From: a virus
Reading direction: 5' to 3' (one strand)
DNA length: 64,000 bases
IMG/VR virus record: IMGVR_UViG_3300027749_000098
Span: 1-64,000 of that record
Below the pieces are notes generated by a model. That model saw only the letters and a program-made list of their open reading frames with translations, ran no database searches and had not been told where the DNA came from. The position numbers were made by a program, and so were the translations under genes. Below are positions 51,757-61,059 of the stretch, piece after piece; position 1 is the first letter of the stretch; each line of letters starts with the position of its first letter.

Positions 51757-53799
51757 TTAAATTTTCGGTTTTACGTTAATTGTTATTGCCGAGTCATCCA
51801 TAATATCTAATGTTAATATTTTATCTTTAACTGAAGAAAATATTGTGGATTCAGGAATTACTGTCACAGAGAACTGCCCTAATAGATTATTTATATAAAA
51901 TGGAGTAAAATTATTTAATGTAACTATTCCATCAGTATAATTTATTGTTCCGAGATTAGTTTGTAATATAGTTTTTATATTATTAATATAGTAATAACTT
52001 CTTAATTGGGCTATATTTCCAGTTAAAACAGGAACAGCAATTGCACCTGAACCTCCTCCTCCGGTAATTACTGCGACTGCCTGTGTATAATTTAATCCTG
52101 CGTTTGTTATATTAATTGCAGTTATTACACCATTTGTAACATCAGCAGTTGCGACAGCGCCAGTTCCATCACCAAAAATATTTACTGTTGGTATTGACGA
52201 ATATGCAGATCCGCCGCTAATAAGTTGAATAGATTCTAATGTATTGTAAATTGAGGGCGATTCTTCTATTTTTGCATTTGTATAACGAATGTTTGTTGTT
52301 AAATCAACATAATCAAAATAATCGCTATCTAACGAGCCTTTTTTTATTACAGATTCAAATTTAAATGTATAAGAATTAACTGCGCTAAATATTGGATTAA
52401 ACTTTTTTTGTAAAAATACGGATGATTCACTTGTTATGATTGCAGTATCAATTTCTTTTATTGCAGTTATTAAATCCGGTAAAATAAATACAGAATCAAA
52501 AGTATTTAATGTTTTATTACAAAAATTTAAAATACCTAATTTTAATAAACTTGTTAACTGAACTGTGTCGAAAATTGATCTATTTTTATCAAAATATACA
52601 TTAGTTGATATTTTTAAAAATGTATAATTAACATCAACTATTTCTGGGGTTATAGTGACAACACTAAACGGTTTAATATATTCGTTAATTAATCTATATT
52701 TTTGTGATGCAGATAAATTATACCCTCCATTTGGTTTAATACATATAAATGTTTTACCATATTGAGGCGGATTCATATCTTCTCCACCCCAAACATTGAC
52801 TGCTTGAATTGGTATAATTGAATTATCTCTTTTTAGTAATTCCAAATAATCAGATTTAGTTACAGCTCTATTTTGTGATGCATATGCTTTTGGTGCTGAA
52901 AATTTTATTGATTGAACAGATTCTTTTTCTTGTCCTCCAGTTGCTACATCAACAAACTCTATCGAAGTATTAGAGTATGTTCCAATTTTATCCATTAACG
53001 TAAATTTATATGCACCATTTGGTGCCATACCAGCTGTAGATAAATATTCAATAGTAATAACATTACCATTAGATAATGCTTTTCCTAATACGCCATCTCC
53101 GAAATAAAATTGAAAAGAACCGTCTAACCCTTCTTGTAAAAAATATACCATAGAATCGGAATTTAATATTAAATGATTCGATGCCAATTCAAATTTATTA
53201 AATACCGTGGATTGGCTACTATCATAAACAAGAATAGATATTGTTGTTGTGTCAACATCTGAATCTGGTATGGTAAACATACTTTCTGGGTTTTGTAATG
53301 TGTTAACATTAAATGTATATCTAACTGGTTGCCCTTGATATAGCGGAACACTTGAAAATTTCGCTACTCCATCTGTTACAGCAACAGAAAATGATTCTAG
53401 TGTAACAAAGGGGTAATTAGTATTATCAATAGCTTGTGAATAAAACTTAGTATATTTTGGCATATCAATTCTAGAAGCTGCTGTTCCTCCAAATGTTATA
53501 TCCACTAAAGCTTTAGAAGCTCGTTTAGATGATGGGGTATAATTTAATAATTTTGCATGCGATACAGCTGAACTTCTTTTTACCGCAGTATCTAAAAACG
53601 CTTCATTAGCCACCATATTAAGATAATATGCATTGTAGTGCGTATTATATGCTAATATATCTAAAATAATGGAAATTACTGAACTATCAAAGTTATAATC
53701 ATTAAATTTATCTTGTTTCTGTAAATATTGTTTTAAATTGTTTTTGATTTCATCGAAATCTAATTCCGCAATATTAACTGATGAATTGGCACTAGCCAT
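51757..53799 (-). CDS. gp6: gp6 baseplate wedge protein (baseplate J-like)
   Basis: The 680-residue protein has the gp6/baseplate-J start: DFDEIKNNLKQYLQKQDKFNDYNFDSSVISIILDILAYNTHYNAYYLNMVANEAFLDTAVKRSSAVSHAKLLNYTP. The centre (DGSFQFYFGDGVLGKAL, then ENRAVTKSDY-like QNRAVTKSDYLELL) is also conserved. gp6 forms the iris ring that triggers sheath contraction. A GxGY module (GGSAYSSIPTVNIFGDGTG, then NAGLNYTQAVAVITGGGG) is inserted near 525-590. Neighbouring genes 25 and 7/8 fit T4. A one-mismatch late box, GATAAATA, lies at 53827-53834. Confidence 0.95.
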   Translation of the reverse strand: MASANSSVNIAELDFDEIKNNLKQYLQKQDKFNDYNFDSSVISIILDILAYNTHYNAYYLNMVANEAFLDTAVKRSSAVSHAKLLNYTPSSKRASKALVDITFGGTAASRIDMPKYTKFYSQAIDNTNYPFVTLESFSVAVTDGVAKFSSVPLYQGQPVRYTFNVNTLQNPESMFTIPDSDVDTTTISILVYDSSQSTVFNKFELASNHLILNSDSMVYFLQEGLDGSFQFYFGDGVLGKALSNGNVITIEYLSTAGMAPNGAYKFTLMDKIGTYSNTSIEFVDVATGGQEKESVQSIKFSAPKAYASQNRAVTKSDYLELLKRDNSIIPIQAVNVWGGEDMNPPQYGKTFICIKPNGGYNLSASQKYRLINEYIKPFSVVTITPEIVDVNYTFLKISTNVYFDKNRSIFDTVQLTSLLKLGILNFCNKTLNTFDSVFILPDLITAIKEIDTAIITSESSVFLQKKFNPIFSAVNSYTFKFESVIKKGSLDSDYFDYVDLTTNIRYTNAKIEESPSIYNTLESIQLISGGSAYSSIPTVNIFGDGTGAVATADVTNGVITAINITNAGLNYTQAVAVITGGGGSGAIAVPVLTGNIAQLRSYYYINNIKTILQTNLGTINYTDGIVTLNNFTPFYINNLLGQFSVTVIPESTIFSSVKDKILTLDIMDDSAITINVKPKI

Positions 53800-53829
53800 T
53801 ATTATCCCCTAAATCTTTTTATTAAATAT

Positions 53830-54231
53830 TTATCTAAGTCTAGATAAAATAAATTCTGCTGTGTATGGTTCAATTAAATTTTCAATATAAAACGTTATCG
53901 TTACTTGATATGCGTTATAATCATATAGTGCATCAACAACCACCGACCGCAACCCAACTCGTTTATCAAAATTTTTAATTGCAAATTCTATCTCTTTTGA
54001 TAATACAGAAGAAGCTATCGGACTCATTGGTTCAAATAATAATTTTCGAATATTTGAACCGTAATTTGGTTGAAATGGTTTCTCGAAATAATTTGTTAAT
54101 AATAAATTTTTTAATGCTCTAGCAACAGCTAGTTCTCCAGTAGAAAGCATTAAATCTCTTTTTGCTGGATGCGGTCTAAATGTTAAATCTAAATCGGAAT
54201 ATCCGCTAAAATCTTTTGTTAATTTATCCAT
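53830..54231 (-). CDS. gp25: gp25 baseplate wedge protein
   Basis: The 133-residue protein is of the gp25/GPW lysozyme-like family: DLTFRPHPAKRDLMLSTGELAVARALKNLLLTNYFEKPFQPNYGSNIRKLLFEPM, then IEFAIKNFDKRVGL. In T4, gp25 is the core of the wedge and contacts the sheath; it has no enzymatic activity. Length equals T4 gp25 (132). It lies between gp6 and gp5 with a 1-nt gap after gp5. Confidence 0.96.
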   Translation of the reverse strand: MDKLTKDFSGYSDLDLTFRPHPAKRDLMLSTGELAVARALKNLLLTNYFEKPFQPNYGSNIRKLLFEPMSPIASSVLSKEIEFAIKNFDKRVGLRSVVVDALYDYNAYQVTITFYIENLIEPYTAEFILSRLR

Positions 54232-54232
54232 A

Positions 54233-55264
54233 TTAGTTTAAGTTTATTGGTTTACCTTTAATATTAGTCGCACCACCGCTTGTTTGGGAAATAGTTCCAG
54301 ATACATCTGTAGTCATATCCCCTTTAACGTTTGTGGTCATATTTCCTTTTACTTCTGTAGTCATATTTCCTTTTACTTTAATATTATAATTTCCATCTAT
54401 AGTAAGATTGGAATCTCCAATAATGTAAACTTTATTCGTTCCTTCTATAGTCACAGTGCAATCACCGGAAATTGAAACTCGATCATCATTCAATACAACA
54501 GTATATTTATCTTTAACGACCTTATCGACCTGTGACCCATCTGGACGCATCTCAGAGTAAGTTCCTGATCTATGGTAGGTATGTATTCTCTCGTGCCCAA
54601 ACGTATCGTCAAGCTCAAAATAATGTCCTGATTCAGTGCTTATAACTTGGTTATATGGATATTTTGCTTTATATGCAGATTCAGGTTCTTTCCATAATTT
54701 AGAATTTTCTGGTCCTTTTGCTTCTTTTAATGAATCATTTTTTACTTTAATAATAGTTTTATCAATTTCTTCATTTCTAGACAACCTACTTGTTGTTGGT
54801 TGGTCTAGCCTATATGGATATGCCGGAGCTTTATCTTGCTCAGTAATTTTTACGCCACCTTTATCTGGATATTCAACAGATTTAACTTTTCTTGGTGAAC
54901 TTGCTAATTGATTATCATCTCTCGGATCGTTAAATCCTTTTTCTTTATTTGGGGTATCTTCTGGTATTCCGTGAAACATACCCATTATTATTGGAAATTG
55001 CGTAGCATTTCCATCCATAAAAAACCCCATTACAAAATCACCTTCTTTTAAGGTTGACGGGGTTGACGACGAACCATTAACTGAAAATAATGGCTGAGCC
55101 CAAGGCAATGATTCTGTTGATATAACAGTTTTTTCGTCAGAATGTAACCCTTTAATTCTTACTCTACAGCGACCAAGATTAAGAGGATCCATTCTATCTT
55201 CTACAACTCCAATCCACCAAACAAATCCATTATGACCTATAAAATTATTTCTTTTTGCACTCAT
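54233..55264 (-). CDS. gp5: gp5 baseplate hub spike protein lacking the lysozyme domain
   Basis: The N-terminal OB-fold matches T4 gp5 (FVWWIGVVEDRMDPLNLGRCRVRIKGLHSD, then ESLPWAQPL, then GDFVMGFFMDG). The C-terminal part matches the gp5 beta-helix (ESGHYFELDDTFGHERIHTYHRSGTYSEMRPDG, then repeats VKGNMTTEVKGNMTTNVKGDM). The central T4-lysozyme domain of T4 gp5 is absent: 343 residues here against 575. The start ATG at 55264 is chosen because it lies 2 nt after the previous stop codon and begins MSAKRNNFIGHNG; an upstream in-frame start would overlap that gene. It forms the puncturing needle. Confidence 0.93.
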   Translation of the reverse strand: MSAKRNNFIGHNGFVWWIGVVEDRMDPLNLGRCRVRIKGLHSDEKTVISTESLPWAQPLFSVNGSSSTPSTLKEGDFVMGFFMDGNATQFPIIMGMFHGIPEDTPNKEKGFNDPRDDNQLASSPRKVKSVEYPDKGGVKITEQDKAPAYPYRLDQPTTSRLSRNEEIDKTIIKVKNDSLKEAKGPENSKLWKEPESAYKAKYPYNQVISTESGHYFELDDTFGHERIHTYHRSGTYSEMRPDGSQVDKVVKDKYTVVLNDDRVSISGDCTVTIEGTNKVYIIGDSNLTIDGNYNIKVKGNMTTEVKGNMTTNVKGDMTTDVSGTISQTSGGATNIKGKPINLN

Positions 55265-55265
55265 A

Positions 55266-56618
55266 TTATCGTACGCCTTTCCAGCCTGGATCAGAATTAT
55301 TGAAACTACCATAATCATTTGGATACGAATCTTTACATAACTCTAACACAGTTATAAATCTATCTTCTTGGTTTATAATATGTCTAACTGCAGTAATTAA
55401 ATAGTTTCCGGAATAAAATGGATCAGATTTTTTTTCTTTACTTTCTGGATTATTATAACTTATTTCCGGTTTATCAAAAGAAACAACTTTTCCAATAGTT
55501 AATTCTATATCTCCAGGAACAACAATTTTTATTCTATTAGACCACATAAGAGATAATTGCGCAGTTCTAATTGATGTAGTTTCTTCTGGTTTATGTTCGT
55601 GAACTTGTATTCCTTTACTTTTAATATATTTATTTTCGCTTTGTCCAGTGGTTGAAATACAAAATTTAACTACTCCATGAGTTTTTGTTAAGGTATCATC
55701 TTTTCTATTAGTTGCTGTAGTCGGAATTTTCTTTTTATCTAATTGTTCAACTTTTTTGTAATATTCATCGTAATCATACGTGCTTTCCCCAAACTTCAAT
55801 CTTAAGGGATCAATAGTTATAGTTTTATTTGCCAATGCTCCGCTTTTAACTGCTGATAGTGAATCAAATGCATTAACATGTTCATATCCAAGAACATTAA
55901 CAAATTCTTTTGATTTATCATAAGCCAAATCGTTATCTTGTATTAAATTTTTCTCTTCATATTTGTATGTTCTAAATGGTTCTTCTTTGTATAAGTTTAA
56001 TACAGATCTAAAATTAAACCCTTCTTTATCTTCATAAAACAAATAAAACGCACCTTCATTTTTAGCTTGATCTGCTTTTGCAATTGTAGTTAACCAATTA
56101 ATTGCTTGAAGCGGTTTTAAATTTGGAACTACTTTACTAACAATACCAGTAGTTTCATCCAAATTTTTCATATATTTGTCATTTATTTTTAAATACGTTT
56201 TTGTTATATCTTTTATAATATCTAATATTTTAACGTCAGTATAAGATTTAGAAACTTTATATTGTTCATTTAGTATTGCTTCTTCTGAACAAAAATGTAA
56301 AACAAAATTTTCATTAGATGTTTTCGTTTGTGTTCTATTACTATGCGTATAAATCCTTAAGTTTTTTTCTAAAGGTTTATTTAATCCAGGTTTATCAATA
56401 GATAAAATTAATACTTCTTGTCCTTGAAATTTAAACATTTGGATAATACCAACGGAATCATTAATAACTAATGCTCCGCTAACAAAATTTGAAAATATAT
56501 CTTCAAAATAATTTAATTCAACCACAATATCTTTTACATCTATTGGGTCTCCATCTTGCCCAACAATTTTACAAGAATTAACTAATACATCTTGTGTATG
56601 TAAAATACCATCAGCCAT
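55266..56618 (-). CDS. Baseplate hub protein, gp27-like
   Basis: The 450-residue protein lies directly before gp5, where a gp27-type hub protein is expected, and has the layout of the gp27/late-control-D family. A tube-like domain (DIVVELNYFEDIFSNFVSGALVINDSVG, residues 26-55) is followed by a middle domain (LKPLQAINWLTTIAKAD, then FYLFYEDKEGFNFRSV) and a second tube-like domain near the end (GNYLITAVRHIINQEDRFITVLEL). gp27 trimers join the spike to the tail tube. Direct identity with T4 gp27 cannot be seen by eye. It overlaps gp53 by 8 nt. Confidence 0.75.
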   Translation of the reverse strand: MADGILHTQDVLVNSCKIVGQDGDPIDVKDIVVELNYFEDIFSNFVSGALVINDSVGIIQMFKFQGQEVLILSIDKPGLNKPLEKNLRIYTHSNRTQTKTSNENFVLHFCSEEAILNEQYKVSKSYTDVKILDIIKDITKTYLKINDKYMKNLDETTGIVSKVVPNLKPLQAINWLTTIAKADQAKNEGAFYLFYEDKEGFNFRSVLNLYKEEPFRTYKYEEKNLIQDNDLAYDKSKEFVNVLGYEHVNAFDSLSAVKSGALANKTITIDPLRLKFGESTYDYDEYYKKVEQLDKKKIPTTATNRKDDTLTKTHGVVKFCISTTGQSENKYIKSKGIQVHEHKPEETTSIRTAQLSLMWSNRIKIVVPGDIELTIGKVVSFDKPEISYNNPESKEKKSDPFYSGNYLITAVRHIINQEDRFITVLELCKDSYPNDYGSFNNSDPGWKGVR

Positions 56619-57735
56619 AATAAGTTCCCATTAAAATTTGCAATTCTCTTTCAATTTGCGGTACATATTCTTTTTTTATTAATTTAATTTGACGTTTTCT
56701 TTCGTTAATCTCAGATTCATATTGAAAAATCGTAATTTTTTCTTTAGTTGTTGTTACTGAAATATCAGGCGAATCAACTACATTATCTACATAATTAAAT
56801 ATTGCGGTATCGTATGTATCATTAAATGATTTTTCATCAATATAAATTGTAGTTGTCGTTGACGTATCTGTTAGTAAATCAGTCGATACAATTAATGATC
56901 TATATGTAAATGGAGCAGGATTTTCAGTTACTGATGCATACTCAACACCATTTGTGTATGTTTTCCAAAACTCGCCATCCGCAAATGTTACATGATTATT
57001 TGCATTATCTAAATTATCTTGTGTGCAAATATAAATTGTATCATTATGCTGCACAACATCTTGTTTATAATAATCTGCATTTCTGTCCCAAGTTCCTTTC
57101 CAATAAACACCATTAGGTATAATTTCCCAGTATTTTTTATCTAAATCTTCTAAAAATACTTTTGCTTGATGAGTATTTGCACAAATAAATGCTGTATTTG
57201 AAATTACAATTGCATCACCTGGATTATAAGTAGTAACAATATCAATATCATCAGAACTACCTTCTATAACTGAATATGTTATTCCTGTATTTGCGTTATA
57301 TATGTATTCTATATAACCATCGCTACTATAAGTTACTACAGCTTCATTTTTTTCCGAAAAAAGTTGTCCATTAATACTAACAAATTCATCATTAGTCCAT
57401 TCTCCTCTCCAATTACATCTAGCCCATTGATTAATACTATTTGCATGAAGTTCGTATTTTTCTTCAATATATTGATTAAATATTTGATAATCCATAGCAA
57501 AATCAAAAAATGGATCAACAATATCATTTGCAAGCATAACTATCCAATGTCTTTCTGGATCCCCATAATATTTTGATGCAATAATTTCTGGGGTATCTCC
57601 TTCTTGCAAATCATATGGATAATAAATTGATAATTTACTTGAATACTTATCTCTAACAAACGTTCTGGATATAATATCTGTAACCAATTTATTGTTAATA
57701 ATAGTTTTTGGATATTTGGAAAAGAATGAAGCCAT
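56611..57735 (-). CDS. gp53: gp53 baseplate wedge protein
   Basis: The 374-residue protein carries the gp53 LysM-like core: YYPYDLQEGDTPEIIASKYYGDPERHWIVMLANDIVDPFFDFAMDYQIFNQYI (about 38-91). In T4 (196 residues) gp53 joins neighbouring wedges around the hub. Here an insertion of about 170 residues carries two WRGEW/YWKGTW-type segments (ARCNWRGEWTNDEF, PNGVYWKGTWDRNADYYKQDVV), which are carbohydrate-binding-like units. The C-terminus returns to the gp53 end ESEINERKRQIKLIKKEYV. It follows gp48 by 2 nt. Confidence 0.92.
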   Translation of the reverse strand: MASFFSKYPKTIINNKLVTDIISRTFVRDKYSSKLSIYYPYDLQEGDTPEIIASKYYGDPERHWIVMLANDIVDPFFDFAMDYQIFNQYIEEKYELHANSINQWARCNWRGEWTNDEFVSINGQLFSEKNEAVVTYSSDGYIEYIYNANTGITYSVIEGSSDDIDIVTTYNPGDAIVISNTAFICANTHQAKVFLEDLDKKYWEIIPNGVYWKGTWDRNADYYKQDVVQHNDTIYICTQDNLDNANNHVTFADGEFWKTYTNGVEYASVTENPAPFTYRSLIVSTDLLTDTSTTTTIYIDEKSFNDTYDTAIFNYVDNVVDSPDISVTTTKEKITIFQYESEINERKRQIKLIKKEYVPQIERELQILMGTYYG

Positions 57736-57737
57736 AT

Positions 57738-59105
57738 TTAATATCCTTGATGTTCTATTTTTTCTTTTGTCATAATTTCTGTTTCTTTAAATTGTAATGT
57801 AAGCCTTGTTTTTACTGGCATTCCATCTTCATATGTAACCCAACCGACTTCGGGTGCATAATCAACCATAATTGTTTCTAATACACAAGGAGCAAATTTG
57901 TGTAAATTTTCATTACGTTTTCCAAGATGCATATATTCAATTTGAAATACTGAAGGAATATCAAAATATCTACCGCCTCCTCCATGGAGATCCGGAGCAG
58001 CATTTAACCTAAATGATTTTATTATATCACGAACAGTTTTAGATTCAGCTGCAGTTTTAGGCGTAAACGTAAAATCAAATTGAAATCTTCTAAAATCCAT
58101 TTGTGTAAAAATAACTTCCATTTGAGGGTTAATTGCATACCCTTTATTTTTTAAAAGATATTGCGAAACTGCAGTTCCATTATTTACGATACCTGCTGAC
58201 CCCAAACCTTTTCCGGCAGCTTCTAACATTAATGGATTATCAACATCTTTTATAGTTTTTATCGCATCGGGCAAACTTCCATTTTTACCTGCTGCAGCTA
58301 ATCCGTCATATAAAGAGCTTAAATTTTTACCAAAATCTGCTCGTTCTCTATAACCTTCGGCTGCTCCACCTGCGGCACCCATTGCATCTGTTAAACTGAT
58401 GTCATTATATGATGCATGTTGAGATAAAGATACTGTATCTGGCATATACAAATTTATATATCCAGTTGGTTTCATAACTGGAGAAGAAAATTTAGGATTA
58501 CCTGAATTTGTAGAAAACCCTGATGCAGCAGCTGAACCGCTAACTGATTTTAATGGATCATTAATAAAGTTTTTTATAGAGTCCCATGTCCCAGAAGCTG
58601 CAGCCATTGGATCTTTTAAGAAACTTGATACTCCAGGAATTGACGTTGCTGTATCAGATAATATCGATAGGGAAGCAAGACCACTAAGAGTCCCTCCAAC
58701 AGTTCCAGAGGATAAAGATCCGCTAATAATGCTTTTAGCTCCAGCTACAACCCCAACAATAGAAGCTGCACTAGCAGCAGCTTGGTTAGCTGCAGATAAT
58801 GCTTGATTAGCAACAGTAGCTGCAGTTTTTACTGCTGACGTTACTCCAGATACAGCTGAGGTTGCAGTTGTCGCAGCAGAATTCATTGTTGTTTGCACAT
58901 TAGATATCATTGAAGTTGGATTAGACATCACTGATGATGGTGCACTACTTGATTGACTTCCATATGTAGATTTTGTTGGGGACAGCACAGAAAATGTTAT
59001 AAAATGACCTTTTCTTGATGACCCTAAATCATGCGGGTATGTCATAACTGACGAGCTTCCATCGCCAGCATATAAATCTTTTAAAGGGGAATTTGGATCT
59101 GCCAT
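57738..59105 (-). CDS. gp48: gp48 baseplate tail-tube-cap protein
   Basis: The 455-residue protein has a Ser/Ala-rich, low-complexity first half (about 50-180) and a tube-like C-terminal half: EVIFTQMDFRRFQFDFTFTPKTAAESKTVRDIIKSFR, then RYFDIPSVFQIEYMHLG, then FAPCVLETIMVDYAPEVGWVTYEDGMPVKTRLTLQFKE. T4 gp48 shows the same order (FTWDLTPRSTEDLMAI, then FGPCQIQSIRFDKTPNG). It is the first ring of the tail-tube platform on the hub. A TATAAATA box lies 35 nt upstream. Confidence 0.88.
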   Translation of the reverse strand: MADPNSPLKDLYAGDGSSSVMTYPHDLGSSRKGHFITFSVLSPTKSTYGSQSSSAPSSVMSNPTSMISNVQTTMNSAATTATSAVSGVTSAVKTAATVANQALSAANQAAASAASIVGVVAGAKSIISGSLSSGTVGGTLSGLASLSILSDTATSIPGVSSFLKDPMAAASGTWDSIKNFINDPLKSVSGSAAASGFSTNSGNPKFSSPVMKPTGYINLYMPDTVSLSQHASYNDISLTDAMGAAGGAAEGYRERADFGKNLSSLYDGLAAAGKNGSLPDAIKTIKDVDNPLMLEAAGKGLGSAGIVNNGTAVSQYLLKNKGYAINPQMEVIFTQMDFRRFQFDFTFTPKTAAESKTVRDIIKSFRLNAAPDLHGGGGRYFDIPSVFQIEYMHLGKRNENLHKFAPCVLETIMVDYAPEVGWVTYEDGMPVKTRLTLQFKETEIMTKEKIEHQGY

Positions 59106-59139
59106 ATATTTATTTCTTTTTGTTGGTTTAACTAAATAC

Positions 59140-59147
59140 TATTTATA
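59140..59147 (-). promoter_or_regulatory. Late promoter for the gp48-gp53-hub operon
   Basis: TATAAATA on the minus strand, in the 57-nt divergent gap between gp48 and gp4. No perfect box is seen for the plus-strand genes. Confidence 0.6.
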
Positions 59148-59162
59148 TTAATAATTTAGATT

Positions 59163-59618
59163 ATGTCAAAAATAATGAGTAGATATCCAAAACCAAGAAA
59201 ATGGGTTCCAAAAAATAAAGAGAAGTATAAAGGAGATTGGGATAATATTATATCAAGATCTTCATGGGAATTACGAGTTTTTAAATGGATGGATGATAAT
59301 CCATCAGTATTGGAATGGGCATCAGAAGAATGTGTTATTCCATATAAATCTCCAGTAGACAATAAATTACATAGATATTTTCCTGATATATGGGCAAAAG
59401 TAAAAGGAGTTGATGGCAGAATTAAAACATATTTGTTGGAAATTAAACCGGAATATCAAGCAGTTGCTCCTGAAATTAAAAAACGAATAACTAAACAATA
59501 TATAACAGAAGTATGTACCTATGCAATAAACCAAGCTAAATGGAAAGCAGCAAGAGAATATTGTATGGATAGAAAATGGGAATTTAAAGTTCTAACAGAA
59601 AAGGATTTATTTAAATAA
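59163..59618 (+). CDS. gp4: gp4 head completion protein (PD-(D/E)XK-like)
   Basis: The 151-residue protein matches T4 gp4: KWVPKNKEKYKGDWDNIISRSSWELRVFKWMDDNP, then EWASEECVIPYKSPVDNKLHRYFPDIW, then TYLLEIKPEYQ. The D (FPD) and E-x-K (EIK) form a PD-(D/E)XK nuclease core, consistent with trimming of packaged DNA ends at the head portal. The final part (NQAKWKAAREYCMDRKWEFKVLTEKDLF) is also typical. It starts the rightward structural operon. The start codon has only a poor Shine-Dalgarno; a second ATG 15 nt downstream is possible. Confidence 0.93.
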   Translation: MSKIMSRYPKPRKWVPKNKEKYKGDWDNIISRSSWELRVFKWMDDNPSVLEWASEECVIPYKSPVDNKLHRYFPDIWAKVKGVDGRIKTYLLEIKPEYQAVAPEIKKRITKQYITEVCTYAINQAKWKAAREYCMDRKWEFKVLTEKDLFK

Positions 59619-59619
59619 A

Positions 59620-60243
59620 ATGAATATTAACAAATCGCCTGGACCTGCTGAACCGTTAGATCCAAAGTTTCATTTTAAATTTACATTAAGATCTACATTT
59701 GATGCAATTGAATGGTTTAAAACTAAAATAAAAGAATTAAAAACTCCAACGGTAGAACAAAGAGTAGAAGAAAAAGATTTATTAAAGCCTGGAACTAATA
59801 AAGCTGATAAATTTGAAGTTGGTAAAATGTATTTGTTTCATTACGATCCAAAAGGAAGAAAAAGTTTACCATATTATGACACGTTTCCATTAATATTATT
59901 AACTGGTATACATAAAGGCGGATTTACCGGATTAAATTTACATTATTTACCTCCAGAACAGAGATTAGTTTTATTAAGTAATTTAACACAAAAATCAGTT
60001 TATTTAGATGGAAAATTAGAAAGATTAAATATTAAGTATGAGAATTTAAAAGGAGTTCAAGAATTTGCATTTTTTGAACCGTGTTTTAAACAATATTTAA
60101 AATCTAATATAAGATCGGAAATTAAATTAATTCCGCCAGAAGATTGGGCTTTTGCTGCTTCGTTACCAATAGAAGCTTTTGTTAAAAAATCAAAACAACA
60201 AGTGTGGAAAGAATCGATGGCTACACAAGATATGACACTTTAA
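59620..60243 (+). CDS. Possible gp2-like DNA end protector
   Basis: The 207-residue protein directly follows gp4, which neighbours gene 2 in T4. It carries KFEVGKMYLFHYDPKGRKSLPYYDTFPLILL then GGFTGLNLHYLPPEQRLVLLSNL, a family conserved in T4-like phages of aquatic bacteria and usually annotated there as gp2 or structural. In T4, gp2 sits on the DNA end and blocks RecBCD. I cannot confirm gp2 from sequence alone; it may be another head-completion protein. No catalytic residues stand out. Confidence 0.5.
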   Translation: MNINKSPGPAEPLDPKFHFKFTLRSTFDAIEWFKTKIKELKTPTVEQRVEEKDLLKPGTNKADKFEVGKMYLFHYDPKGRKSLPYYDTFPLILLTGIHKGGFTGLNLHYLPPEQRLVLLSNLTQKSVYLDGKLERLNIKYENLKGVQEFAFFEPCFKQYLKSNIRSEIKLIPPEDWAFAASLPIEAFVKKSKQQVWKESMATQDMTL

Positions 60244-60255
60244 AAAGGAATAACA

Positions 60256-61047
60256 ATGTCATTTTTATCAGATACATTATCAGACTTATCGTCATTATTT
60301 AATGGTGGTGGACCACAAACAAAAGATGACAAATACCAAAATGCATTAAGAGAATTATTAGCATATGATGTTGGTAGAACAGCATATTTTGATGTGTTTA
60401 TACCACTAAGAGCTGATGGAACAGCATCAGCAAAATATTTTTGTCACTCTGCGGAACTTCCTGGAGAATCTACTGCTACTGTATCTCAAAAAATATATGG
60501 AGTAACGGAAAAGTTTTCAGTAATGACTGGATATAATGATATAACATTATCATTTTACACTTATGGGTCAGAAGTTGAAAATATTAGAAAAATGTTTCTA
60601 AGTTGGATTACGTTTATAACTGGAAGAAGTGAATCATTTAAAGGTAGCGGAAGTACGACATATAATGTTAAATACAAAAGCGAATACACTAAAGATATAG
60701 TAATAACTCAATATGCTATAGATGGAAAACCATTATTAAAAGTAAAATTATTTAGCGCGTTTCCAGTTGCAATAAATCAAGTTCCGCTTGATTGGTCAGC
60801 TCAAAATCAAGCTCAATCTCTTAATGTAACTTTTGCATATACAGAATACGAATATGAATTTTTATCTGTTAATTCAAATGGAGCATATTCCAGAGGACCA
60901 TTAGGAGAATTATTTGGAACAGCAATACAAACAGCAGGAATAGTAAATTCAATAACAGGAGCATTTAAAAGCGGAAATCCATTAGCAGCAACATCTACGT
61001 TATCAAATTTTAGATTATCATCACCAGAACCATATCAAAGAAAATAG
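60256..61047 (+). CDS. gp54: gp54 baseplate tail-tube initiator
   Basis: The 263-residue protein is of the tail-tube fold: YFDVFIPLRADGTASAKYFCHSAELPG, then KIYGVTEKFSVMTGYNDITLSFYTYGSEVENIRKMFLSWITF, then FSAFPVAINQVPLDWSAQNQAQSLNVTFAYTEYEY. This matches the gp54/gp19 scheme (T4 gp54: FGGCIPVAVSSPELSYEDNNTITTFNVTFAYR). In T4, gp48 and gp54 form the platform on which tube and sheath polymerise. AAGGA lies just upstream of the ATG. The N- and C-termini are Ser/Gly-rich. Confidence 0.85.
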   Translation: MSFLSDTLSDLSSLFNGGGPQTKDDKYQNALRELLAYDVGRTAYFDVFIPLRADGTASAKYFCHSAELPGESTATVSQKIYGVTEKFSVMTGYNDITLSFYTYGSEVENIRKMFLSWITFITGRSESFKGSGSTTYNVKYKSEYTKDIVITQYAIDGKPLLKVKLFSAFPVAINQVPLDWSAQNQAQSLNVTFAYTEYEYEFLSVNSNGAYSRGPLGELFGTAIQTAGIVNSITGAFKSGNPLAATSTLSNFRLSSPEPYQRK

Positions 61048-61059
61048 GATTGAAAAATA

